Of a DNA stretch of 43,651 nucleotides, positions 32,622 through 39,809 are shown piece by piece. The number at the start of each line of letters is the position of its first letter. The first letter of the stretch is position 1. Origin of the DNA: DASPJL01 sp035628645. GTDB lineage: Bacteria; Bacteroidota; Bacteroidia; Cytophagales; Cyclobacteriaceae. The stretch spans positions 1 to 43,651 of the forward strand of contig DASPJL010000137.1 of assembly GCA_035628645.1 (NCBI GenBank), given 5' to 3'. A program made the translations under genes and the position numbers. A model generated the notes under the pieces. The model had not been told where the DNA came from, made no database searches, and saw only the letters and a list, made by a program, of their open reading frames with translations.

Positions 32622-35216
32622 TTATTCAAAAAAAGACAAGTAACCGCTCAAGTCACTGGTTAAATTAAAGGCCTGAAAGTTATCTTCAGACATTATAAAA
32701 AGATTCAAATTTAACCCTTTGTGCTTATCTAATAAGGAAGATTCTGCTTTAAACCTTGCATGATAATCCAATGCCTCAATTTTATTGGAAAACCCTTTAA
32801 CTACTAAAAATTTACTCCCCTCCACTTCTTCGCGGATTTCAACATTCAGGTGTTTATCTCTGAAATTGCTATTGTTATACTTAATGACCTCCTCTTTCAA
32901 ACTTTCTCCAGCCCTATACTTACCATTAAAACTGATTGAAAAATAGTGTGGTTTATCGTTATACAATCCTCCCATTTTATTACCGCGGACAGGAGTATCC
33001 TGTGTCTGTGAAACCCTAAATAACTCCTGGGCATAAGGAACTAAGCTACTTTCAGGATATCTATTTATAAACTGACTTAAGCCTTGTTGGTAAGCCTCCA
33101 GTTTTTTTCCTTTCCCTTGAATGAGAACCTTTAACAGAGAAAATTTGTCGGAAATAATATTGTCAGGATAAACATTGGTAATGCTATCAATTTTAGTCAC
33201 AGCTTTTTTCAGGCTGTCAATTTCATACAAAGCATAGGCATCCTTATACAATTCAAGAAGTAGCTTTTCTTCCTTTTTTGACTCCGTGAGGTAATTAGGA
33301 TTGTTAGCTAACCGATTATACATTGAATTTGGAAATTCTTTTGCAAGTTTGTTTTTATAATCTTCGGCATTCGGACCTTTCACTTTATTGTTTAACAAAT
33401 ACAAATAGTAATAGATTTCAGGTTTATAAGAAGAATTGGGAAACCTTTTCAGCAATGTTTCAAATGTTTCCATCGCGTTTGCCGGTTCTTCCAGTTCCTG
33501 GTCGTAAATCTTACCAAGTGTAAAATAAGCTTCCTCTATCCGATTATTTGAATTCTGAATTTCTTCTTCCGTTTTAGGAATTCTACTAAGAAATCCTTTT
33601 TTATCAAAAGCGCTTTCCGATTGGGTTTCAGCAAATACTTCAGATGAGTCCGCACTTTCATCATCTGATTCCGCCACATCTTGGTCTGATTTATCATTAT
33701 TTTCTGACTCTTTCTTTGACCTTCGCCAATTGTCCTCTAACGGGCGACTCCCCCAAACTTTGATAAACTGCGATTTCCCCCTGCTTAAAGCTGTGGGACT
33801 ATAAAAATACCAGTCTCCAGACTCAGACTGACCGCTGGTGCTTCTATTGGTATTACTGGTATTACTATTCCCCATTTCGTCAAATACACTGCTAAATACC
33901 GCTTCTTCAGATCGTTTTTTCTCTTGCTTCTGGGCCAATAAACTTTGTTCTTCCTCAATCTTGGCAACATATTGATTCAATGTAACACTGTCCATTTTGC
34001 TGAACCGCTGAAGACTGTCCTCCATATCAATGGTATTGATTTGAGCAACGAAATTTTCCAGACTTCTTTGCCTTCTGAATACAGGATTATATTCAGGATC
34101 ACCTTTTGGCAGAAGCATTACTGTACTATCATAGTAAGCCTTTGCAAGCTCATATTTTTTCTGTTCCTCGTAATACAATTCGCCAAGCTTTAAATAGGAA
34201 AGCGCTTTTTGTTTAGTGCTGATAGTGCTTGCCCTGATTGATTTTTTCAGATAATCTATCGCGACAGGAGTATTGTTTTGCTTAAACTCAAACATTGCCA
34301 TCTCATAATAGATCTTGTCCTTAAAATCTTCATTTCGAATGTCTTTTAAGAGCTTGGCGAAATTCTTCTGAATCTTTTTTAGATCTCCTTTATTATCAAT
34401 CTCAGAAACCTGCGCCATATTAAGCCTGGAATAAAATGCTATCTCATAATTCGGGTTATTTTTTAAAGCAGACTTATAGCTAACATAGGCACCTTCATTA
34501 TCGCCATTCCTTTGTCTGATCTGGCCTATAATAAAGTACAAGCGGGAACGGCTATTTAAATCATTTACATCCGGAATAGCAAAACCTATATAAATTTCCT
34601 TTTTCCGCAAATCCTGGTGTTCACCGAAGTAATAAGCTTTGACCAAATTCAGGTCTCTCGTATTGGCTTTATTTAATTTTTCCTTTCTGAGATAAGTGGC
34701 GACAGAAACGGCATTATCATATTCCTTTGTTTCTATTAATAACCGCATCAGATTAATGAGTGCAGCATGTTTGGCATTTTTATCTTTACCCTTTGTATTT
34801 ACATATTTGAAGGTCTCTTTGGCATTGGCATAATCTTTTAAATAAAGTCTGCTTAATCCGATAAGGTTAAAACTCTTATCGGTCCACCTGCTGTTTTTAT
34901 GCCTTTGAATGGCCAGAGAAGCTTTTTTTATGCACTCTTCTGCGGGAGCTTTAATTAAAGCGGTGTCTTCTAGCTCTAGGATTGGAAAAACTTTTAAAAT
35001 TTTATTAAAATCATCCACGTTATTTTTCCATATAATTCCTTCAACTTCTTTCATCCTTTCTTTAGCAATAAAATAAGCATTATACCGTGCAGTGGTATTA
35101 TGGTAGTTCCTTGCCAAAGGATTTCCGCTTTCCGGTGAACAACCGGTCAAAAAGTGAAGTAAGAAAATTATGGATATTAAAAATAAAGGCCGATGAATTT
35201 TCAATTTCTTAAACAT
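32622..35216 (-). CDS. sprE: SprE/PorW-family T9SS lipoprotein with TPR repeats
   Basis: 864 residues from the ATG at 35216 (a TTG four codons upstream is also open). The lipoprotein signal ends LTG-C with C26. The hallmark follows: NPLARNYHNTTARYNAYFIA. The body is TPR-like helical repeats (for example NPNYEIAFYSRLNMAQVSEI and KQKALSYLKLGELYYEEQKK) with a Ser/Glu/Asp-rich disordered segment, preceded by the family motif GDWYFYSPTALSRGKSQF and WGSRPLEDNWRRSKK. SprE/PorW is required for T9SS secretion and gliding, and is thought to link the outer-membrane side of the machine to other components. It is the first gene of the sprE-PBP-uvrC cluster and diverges from the M23 gene across about 110 bp. 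Confidence 0.94.
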   Translation of the reverse strand: MFKKLKIHRPLFLISIIFLLHFLTGCSPESGNPLARNYHNTTARYNAYFIAKERMKEVEGIIWKNNVDDFNKILKVFPILELEDTALIKAPAEECIKKASLAIQRHKNSRWTDKSFNLIGLSRLYLKDYANAKETFKYVNTKGKDKNAKHAALINLMRLLIETKEYDNAVSVATYLRKEKLNKANTRDLNLVKAYYFGEHQDLRKKEIYIGFAIPDVNDLNSRSRLYFIIGQIRQRNGDNEGAYVSYKSALKNNPNYEIAFYSRLNMAQVSEIDNKGDLKKIQKNFAKLLKDIRNEDFKDKIYYEMAMFEFKQNNTPVAIDYLKKSIRASTISTKQKALSYLKLGELYYEEQKKYELAKAYYDSTVMLLPKGDPEYNPVFRRQRSLENFVAQINTIDMEDSLQRFSKMDSVTLNQYVAKIEEEQSLLAQKQEKKRSEEAVFSSVFDEMGNSNTSNTNRSTSGQSESGDWYFYSPTALSRGKSQFIKVWGSRPLEDNWRRSKKESENNDKSDQDVAESDDESADSSEVFAETQSESAFDKKGFLSRIPKTEEEIQNSNNRIEEAYFTLGKIYDQELEEPANAMETFETLLKRFPNSSYKPEIYYYLYLLNNKVKGPNAEDYKNKLAKEFPNSMYNRLANNPNYLTESKKEEKLLLELYKDAYALYEIDSLKKAVTKIDSITNVYPDNIISDKFSLLKVLIQGKGKKLEAYQQGLSQFINRYPESSLVPYAQELFRVSQTQDTPVRGNKMGGLYNDKPHYFSISFNGKYRAGESLKEEVIKYNNSNFRDKHLNVEIREEVEGSKFLVVKGFSNKIEALDYHARFKAESSLLDKHKGLNLNLFIMSEDNFQAFNLTSDLSGYLSFFE

Positions 35217-35285
35217 GAATTGTTTCAAGACTAAGATTTTATAAACTTAATAAATTAATTATGTTATGTTTAATAAAGCTTAAAT

Positions 35286-35293
35286 TATATTTG
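35286..35293 (+). promoter_or_regulatory. -7 promoter element ahead of the M23-bactofilin-atp unit
   Basis: TATATTTG, a perfect TAnnTTTG, lies 32 bases before the TTG start at 35325. No TTG sits at the ideal -33 distance. As the genes that follow are closely packed, this may serve both the envelope pair and the ATP synthase operon. Confidence 0.45.
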
Positions 35294-35324
35294 TTACTCT
35301 CTGAAAGTTAAAATTAAGTAAATT

Positions 35325-36191
35325 TTGAAACCACAAAGAACTTTTTATAATTGGTTAACAAATAGATACCTGCTAATAATTCGTAATGAAGAAAATTTTG
35401 CTGAGAAAACTACTTTTAGCTTCAACTACGCAAAGATGATTCTTTTTATTGTAGGAATCTTTATTATTTTCTTAACATTCTCTTTGTCTCTTTCTAAGAC
35501 TTTGCTTGCGCGCTGGTATGATCCGCAACTCAAAGAAATAGAAATTAACAAAAAGATCGTAGAGCTTTCATTGTCAGTAGATTCATTGGCCAGCGAAGTA
35601 GACAAAAAAGAGAAATTTATTCAATCATTAAAAAATATTGTAGAAGAAGACAAGTCTTTTTTAACGGCTAAAGATTCTGTGAATAAGACAAGTGCAAAAG
35701 TTGAAATAAAGAATCTCAACAATATAGATCCTATAGATGAAGAACTGAGAGAGGAATTTGAAAATGAAACTATTCAACTGGTGTCGGTTCAAAACAATAA
35801 GCAGGATGAACTTCAGTCTGCTCTTCTTTTCCCGCCACTTTCAGGCATTGTTTCTTCAAAATACAACTCTAAGATCGATCATTATGGGGTAGATGTATTA
35901 TCTCAGCCAAATGAACCGGTAAGAAGCGTGTCGGACGGGACGGTTACTTTGTCTTCCTGGACACAAGATGCAGGATATGTCGTGGCAATTCAACACAGAA
36001 ATAATTTAGTGTCAGTTTATAAGCACAATTCTGCATTATTAAAAAAAGTAGGCAATTATGTAAAAGCCGGAGATGTGATTTCTATAATTGGAAATACGGG
36101 TGAATTGACCAATGGAACTCACCTCCATTTTGAGTTATGGCACGAAGGTAATCCAATTAATCCGGAAGATTTTGTATCCTTTAATTTTTAA
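35325..36191 (+). CDS. Membrane-anchored M23 peptidase (LytM-type)
   Basis: 288 residues starting at TTG (35325); the next Met is at codon 38, inside the membrane helix, which would remove the conserved basic cytoplasmic tail. One transmembrane segment at about 37-57, a charged coiled coil at about 66-150, then an M23 zinc peptidase domain with all ligands: H186 and D190 in HYGVD, H234 in VYKHNS, and H266/H268 in THLHFE. Active members cut peptidoglycan cross-links in the periplasm. It is followed 7 bp later by a bactofilin gene, a pairing known in several phyla, where the bactofilin scaffold positions the M23 hydrolase or restrains it to shape cells. It diverges from sprE. Confidence 0.92.
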   Translation: MKPQRTFYNWLTNRYLLIIRNEENFAEKTTFSFNYAKMILFIVGIFIIFLTFSLSLSKTLLARWYDPQLKEIEINKKIVELSLSVDSLASEVDKKEKFIQSLKNIVEEDKSFLTAKDSVNKTSAKVEIKNLNNIDPIDEELREEFENETIQLVSVQNNKQDELQSALLFPPLSGIVSSKYNSKIDHYGVDVLSQPNEPVRSVSDGTVTLSSWTQDAGYVVAIQHRNNLVSVYKHNSALLKKVGNYVKAGDVISIIGNTGELTNGTHLHFELWHEGNPINPEDFVSFNF

Positions 36192-36198
36192 AAATATA

Positions 36199-36642
36199 AT
36201 GGCTATGTTTAGTAACAAAGATGAAAAAAAAGTACTGGAAGAGATCAGCAGCTCTACAACCACAATAAGTAAAGGCACCGTATTAGAAGGAAGTGTCGAA
36301 ACTTTTGGAAATTTACGGATCGAAGGCAAAATTATTGGGAATATAAAATCCAAATCCAAAGTAGTACTGAGTGAATCAGCTGTAGTAGAAGGAAATGTAT
36401 ATGCTCAAAATGCTGAAATTGCGGGAGAAATTAAAGGAATCCTGGAAGTAACAGATACCTTAATATTAAAACCTTCGGCAATCATACAAGGCGACATAAC
36501 CACAGGAAAATTAATCGTAGAGTCTGGTGCCACGTTTAATGGTAATTGTAAAATGGGTTCGTTAAACAATCACAACAAAATTGATCTTGGAGAAAGACCC
36601 GAAAATACCGCAAAAAAACCAGTCGCCGAAAAAGCAGCTTAA
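36199..36642 (+). CDS. Bactofilin (polymer-forming cytoskeletal protein)
   Basis: 147 residues from the ATG at 36199; a longer frame runs back into the M23 gene, but that part is antisense to domain logic and has no bactofilin character. A short N-terminal tail (MAMFSNKDEKK) precedes the beta-helical core with its regular GN/G turns: TTISKGTVLEGSVETFGNLR, IEGKIIGNIKSKSKVV, AVVEGNVYAQNAEIAGEIKG and ATFNGNCKMGS. Bactofilins self-assemble without nucleotides into filaments at the membrane and recruit cell-wall enzymes, here probably the adjacent M23 peptidase. Its 3' end overlaps the atpZ frame by about 60 bases, which ties it to the ATP synthase operon. Confidence 0.93.
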   Translation: MAMFSNKDEKKVLEEISSSTTTISKGTVLEGSVETFGNLRIEGKIIGNIKSKSKVVLSESAVVEGNVYAQNAEIAGEIKGILEVTDTLILKPSAIIQGDITTGKLIVESGATFNGNCKMGSLNNHNKIDLGERPENTAKKPVAEKAA

Positions 36643-36826
36643 TAACTATATTAAGTATTCAGGCTTAGGTTTTCAAATGATAGGAGCCATTATCCTTACT
36701 GGTTGGATTGGCTCCGTTATTGATTCCAAAATGGGTACGACTAATAATATCTGGACTTTGGTATTTATGCTACTTGGGGTGGTCGCTTCTATATTCCTTT
36801 TAATCAGAAGTGTTACCAAAGAATAA
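36581..36826 (+). CDS. atpZ: AtpZ/AtpI-like F0F1 assembly protein
   Basis: 81 residues. The core KYSGLGFQMIGAIILTGWIG, a SVIDSKMGTT turn and a second helix LVFMLLGVVASIFLLI match the two-helix AtpZ (ATPase_gene1) family, which sits at the head of many ATP synthase operons and helps c-ring assembly or ion entry. The first start is TTG at 36581 or TTG at 36587; the only ATG (about 36677) would delete the first helix. The first 62 bases therefore overlap the bactofilin gene in another frame. The N-terminal part is short, charged and lysine-rich (EKDPKIPQKNQSPKKQ), normal for the family. Whether translation really starts at TTG is not proven. Confidence 0.8.
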   Translation: MILEKDPKIPQKNQSPKKQLNNYIKYSGLGFQMIGAIILTGWIGSVIDSKMGTTNNIWTLVFMLLGVVASIFLLIRSVTKE

Positions 36827-36898
36827 TACCTAATATCCCAGCTCCCAATTTCAAAACATTAACAACTAGCCTTACCTTTGCTATTTATTAATGTCCTC

Positions 36899-37297
36899 AT
36901 GAAAAACAATAAATTTTATATTTCTCTATTAATAATAGCGATAATTTCTTCAGCCCTAATATTAGTACTGCAATTTTCTAAGGCTAGCCATTTAATAAAT
37001 CCTTATGTGTGGCTTCTACAGGCTTATCTGATTACAATTACTGCACTCACCTATTACATTTCTTCAAAAGGAATAAGTGAGAATCTCATGGATTTTCAAA
37101 ACTTTGTGATGGCCTCTATGGGGATCAGATTCTTCTTATCTGCGATAATTATATTCCTTTATATTTATTTCATCAAAGCCGAAAGTATATCTTTTTTAAG
37201 TAATTTTTTTATTCTCTATTTATTATATACCGGGTTTGAAATTAGAAGTGTATTGATTAACTTGCGCGCTCATTTGAAAAAAGACAAAAGTAAATGA
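36899..37297 (+). CDS. Four-helix membrane protein of the ATP synthase operon (UncI-like)
   Basis: 132 residues from the ATG at 36899 (a TTG seven codons upstream is open but adds nothing conserved). Four hydrophobic segments at about 6-25, 35-54, 70-92 and 98-115 with a basic C-terminal tail (HLKKDKSK). Position between atpZ and atpB and the four-helix layout resemble AtpI/UncI, the c-ring assembly chaperone, though sequence similarity is low and the family cannot be confirmed by eye. It overlaps the atpB start by four bases (ATGA), so translation is probably coupled. Likely role, by position: assembly of the membrane part of the ATP synthase. Confidence 0.6.
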   Translation: MKNNKFYISLLIIAIISSALILVLQFSKASHLINPYVWLLQAYLITITALTYYISSKGISENLMDFQNFVMASMGIRFFLSAIIIFLYIYFIKAESISFLSNFFILYLLYTGFEIRSVLINLRAHLKKDKSK

Positions 37298-38361
37298 GCT
37301 CAAGATCTTTATCTGCTTCAAGTTTTATAAAATCACTTATTTATAGTATAATATTCTCTTTTTCTATTGTTTTTCCAACTTTTTCTAAGGAAAAAGAAGA
37401 AGGAGAAAAATTTAATCCCGCTGAAATGATTGTGCATCACATAGGAGATGCGTATGATTGGCACTTAGTCACTATAGGCGGACATCATTATTCAATACCT
37501 CTTCCAATTATTTTATACTCTTCTGACAGAGGAATAGAAGTGTTTTCTTCCGGCAAATTACAAGCTCATGGTGAGCACGAGTCTGGCGAATACAATGGAT
37601 ACAAACTAGATGATCATGGGCATCTTTCTTCTACTGAGGGAAGGAAATTCTATGATTTTTCAATAACAAAAAATGCCGCTTCAATGATGCTGGGGGGATT
37701 GATCATTTGCATAATATTCCTTTCTGTGGCATCAGGTTTCAAGAAAAATTCAGGAAAGGCACCACGAGGGCTACAATCATTTATGGAGCCTCTCATTCTT
37801 TATATCAGAGATGATGTGGCCGTTCCAAATATAGGTGAGAAAAAAGCTGATAAATTCCTTCCATACCTTCTTACATTATTCTTTTTTATATGGATTAATA
37901 ATTTGTTAGGACTTATACCAACAGGAGCAAATGCTTCCGGAAATATTGCCTTTACTTTCGTTCTGGCTCTGTTAACAGCAATAATTGTGAACTTTTCGGG
38001 GAATAGACATTACTGGGGTCACATCTTCTGGACGCCGGGCGTACCTCTTTGGTTGAGACCAATCATGCTTCCTGTAGAATTAATAGGAATATTTACCAAG
38101 CCATTTGCATTAATGATTCGTCTTTTTGCAAATATGACTGCCGGCCATATTGTAATTCTTAGCTTATTCAGTTTCATATTTATTTTTGAAAGCTTCCTTG
38201 TAGGCATCCCAGCAGGAGCTTTTGTCATTGCGATGACTTTTATGGAGTTGTTTGTGGGACTGCTACAAGCATACATTTTTACAATACTTGCTGCCCTTTT
38301 TATCGGTATAGCTGTTGAAGAACATCATGAGGAAGGCCACGCTCATGCCGAGAAACATTAA
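37294..38361 (+). CDS. atpB: ATP synthase F0 subunit a
   Basis: 355 residues, about 80-100 longer than the E. coli protein because of an N-terminal extension: a signal-like hydrophobic stretch (SLIYSIIFSFSIVFPTFS) followed by a soluble, His-rich part (about residues 35-125, with nine His). The proton-channel core is clear: FFIWINNLLGLIPTGANASG, then LPVELIGIFTKPFALMIRLF with the essential arginine R276, ANMTAGH, and GLLQAYIFTILAALFIGIA. The C-terminus is also His-rich (EEHHEEGHAHAEKH). It guides protons to the c-ring. The ATG overlaps the previous stop; atpE follows 27 bp later. The extension is known in Bacteroidota AtpB, and its role is unclear. Confidence 0.96.
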   Translation: MSSRSLSASSFIKSLIYSIIFSFSIVFPTFSKEKEEGEKFNPAEMIVHHIGDAYDWHLVTIGGHHYSIPLPIILYSSDRGIEVFSSGKLQAHGEHESGEYNGYKLDDHGHLSSTEGRKFYDFSITKNAASMMLGGLIICIIFLSVASGFKKNSGKAPRGLQSFMEPLILYIRDDVAVPNIGEKKADKFLPYLLTLFFFIWINNLLGLIPTGANASGNIAFTFVLALLTAIIVNFSGNRHYWGHIFWTPGVPLWLRPIMLPVELIGIFTKPFALMIRLFANMTAGHIVILSLFSFIFIFESFLVGIPAGAFVIAMTFMELFVGLLQAYIFTILAALFIGIAVEEHHEEGHAHAEKH

Positions 38362-38388
38362 TAGAAACTTTATTTAAATTATAAATAC

Positions 38389-38637
38389 ATGTTGTTAACT
38401 ATTTTATTAGAAATCACCGGAAGTATGAGCGCATTAGGCGCTGGTATTGGAGCCGGTTTAGCCGTAATTGGTGCAGGTTTAGGTATCGGAAGTATCGGTG
38501 GAAGAGCTATGGAATCTATGGCTCGTCAACCTGAAATGGCCGGTAGAATTCAAACAGGTATGCTTATAGTTGCTGCCTTTGTTGAAGGAGCTGCCCTTTT
38601 CGCTATTGCAGTTTGTTTCCTTGTTGGTCAAGGATAA
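38389..38637 (+). CDS. atpE: ATP synthase F0 subunit c
   Basis: 82 residues, two helices forming a hairpin: a Gly-rich first helix (GAGIGAGLAVIGAGLGIGSIGG), the polar loop RAMESMARQPE, and a second helix carrying the ion-binding glutamate E66 in AAFVEGAALFAIA. There is no glutamine at the ring position of helix 1 that marks sodium-binding c subunits, so it is probably a proton type. Several copies form the rotor ring. A stable stem-loop (38646-38673) follows the stop codon, placed where c-subunit mRNA is often protected or where expression of the next gene is tuned. Start ATG is clear. Confidence 0.96.
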   Translation: MLLTILLEITGSMSALGAGIGAGLAVIGAGLGIGSIGGRAMESMARQPEMAGRIQTGMLIVAAFVEGAALFAIAVCFLVGQG

Positions 38638-38645
38638 AAATTCTT

Positions 38646-38673
38646 AAAGCCTTGCTAGAAATAGCAGGGCTTT
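38646..38673 (+). promoter_or_regulatory. Stem-loop after atpE
   Basis: AAAGCCTTGCT (38646-38656) pairs AGCAGGGCTTT (38663-38673) over 11 bp with one G-U, around loop AGAAAT. There is no U-tract after it, so it is more likely an mRNA stability or processing element that raises c-subunit yield relative to the genes downstream than a full terminator. Confidence 0.6.
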
Positions 38674-38706
38674 ATATTGAAACTACTATTACTAACTATA
38701 TATAAT

Positions 38707-39204
38707 ATGCATCCATTAGTAACCCCCGGTTTAGGATTAATATTTTGGTCAGCGCTCACCTTTTTAATAGTGCTTTTTGTGCTTTCCAAGTACGCCTGGA
38801 GACCTATTTTAAATGCGGTAAAAGAAAGAGAACAATCTATTGATCAGGCATTAAGGTCGGCTGAAAAAGCAAGAGATGATATGGCTAAGCTTCATGCAGA
38901 AAACGAGAAACTACTCGATGAAGCAAGATTGGAAAGAGACAAGATATTAAAAAACGCGCAAGTTGCAGCAACAACCATCGTAAACGACGCCAAAACAAAA
39001 GCATCAGAGGAAGGAAGCAAAATATTGGAAAGCGCAAGAGCTGCTATCCAAATTGAAAAACAAGCTGCATTGGCAGAAATCAAAACTCAGGTAGCTACAC
39101 TATCAGTTCAGATTGCCGAAAAATTATTAAGAAAAGAACTTAATACAGAAAAAGCTCAGCAAGAATTGGTGTCCGAATATGTTTCTGACCTTAAATTAAA
39201 CTAA
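38707..39204 (+). CDS. atpF: ATP synthase F0 subunit b
   Basis: 165 residues from the ATG at 38707; a TTG ten codons upstream lies just past the stem-loop and is not needed. One N-terminal transmembrane helix (about 9-28, LIFWSALTFLIVLFVLSKYA) is followed by W-RPILNAVKEREQSIDQAL and a long charged helix to the end (rich in Ala, Lys and Glu, for example EKARDDMAKLHAENEKLLDE): the peripheral stalk of the enzyme, a homodimer that holds F1 still. It is followed one base later by atpH. Length and layout are normal. Confidence 0.94.
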   Translation: MHPLVTPGLGLIFWSALTFLIVLFVLSKYAWRPILNAVKEREQSIDQALRSAEKARDDMAKLHAENEKLLDEARLERDKILKNAQVAATTIVNDAKTKASEEGSKILESARAAIQIEKQAALAEIKTQVATLSVQIAEKLLRKELNTEKAQQELVSEYVSDLKLN

Positions 39205-39205
39205 A

Positions 39206-39763
39206 ATGTCTGAAATCAGGGTATCCTTAAGATATGCTCAATCATTATTGGACCTTGCTCAAGAAAAAGGACTGCTTGAGGAGGTCAATAAGGATATGCA
39301 GCTTTTTGAAAAAGTAGGCAGAGAAAACAGAGCGTTTCTTTTAATGCTTAAAAATCCGATAATTACTCACGAGAAAAAACTTGCTGTACTAAAGGGAATA
39401 TTTAAAGGAAGAGTTAATGATCTCACTATAGCTATTTTTGACATCATAGTAAGAAAACACAGGGAACCGATTCTTCTTTCTGTAGCCAAGGAATTTCACA
39501 ATTTATACAATGAAAGAAAAGGTGTGGAAAAAGCCACAATAACAACCGTCGCGCCATTAACAGAAGAATTAAGGACGAAATTCATAAGTCTGATAAAAAA
39601 TACCTTTGGTAAAGAAGTAGAGCTTCATGAGGCAGTAAACAAAGATTTGTTGGGAGGATATGTCCTGAAAGTTGGAGATAGGCAAATAGATGAATCTTTA
39701 AGAAGCAAGCTCGAATCTATAAGAAGAGAATTTTCTCACAATCCTTATGTAAAGGCATATTAA
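39206..39763 (+). CDS. atpH: ATP synthase F1 subunit delta
   Basis: 185 residues. It connects the b dimer to the top of F1. Typical layout: N-terminal helical domain (SLRYAQSLLDLAQEKGLLEE, FLLMLKNPIITHEKKLAVL) and a smaller C-terminal part with GKEVELHEAVNKDLLGGYVL followed by VGDRQIDESLRSKLESIRRE, the conserved end of the family. It starts one base after the atpF stop. It is followed by atpA after 46 bp. Nothing unusual. Confidence 0.94.
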   Translation: MSEIRVSLRYAQSLLDLAQEKGLLEEVNKDMQLFEKVGRENRAFLLMLKNPIITHEKKLAVLKGIFKGRVNDLTIAIFDIIVRKHREPILLSVAKEFHNLYNERKGVEKATITTVAPLTEELRTKFISLIKNTFGKEVELHEAVNKDLLGGYVLKVGDRQIDESLRSKLESIRREFSHNPYVKAY

Positions 39764-39809
39764 TAATAAAAAAACAATTAACAATTAAAAACCTTTAAAT
39801 CTATATATA

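Noticed and set aside
36112..36198. 29-codon N-terminal extension of the bactofilin frame into the M23 gene
   Set aside because: It is the M23 coding sequence read in another frame; the ATG at 36199 gives a normal bactofilin start.
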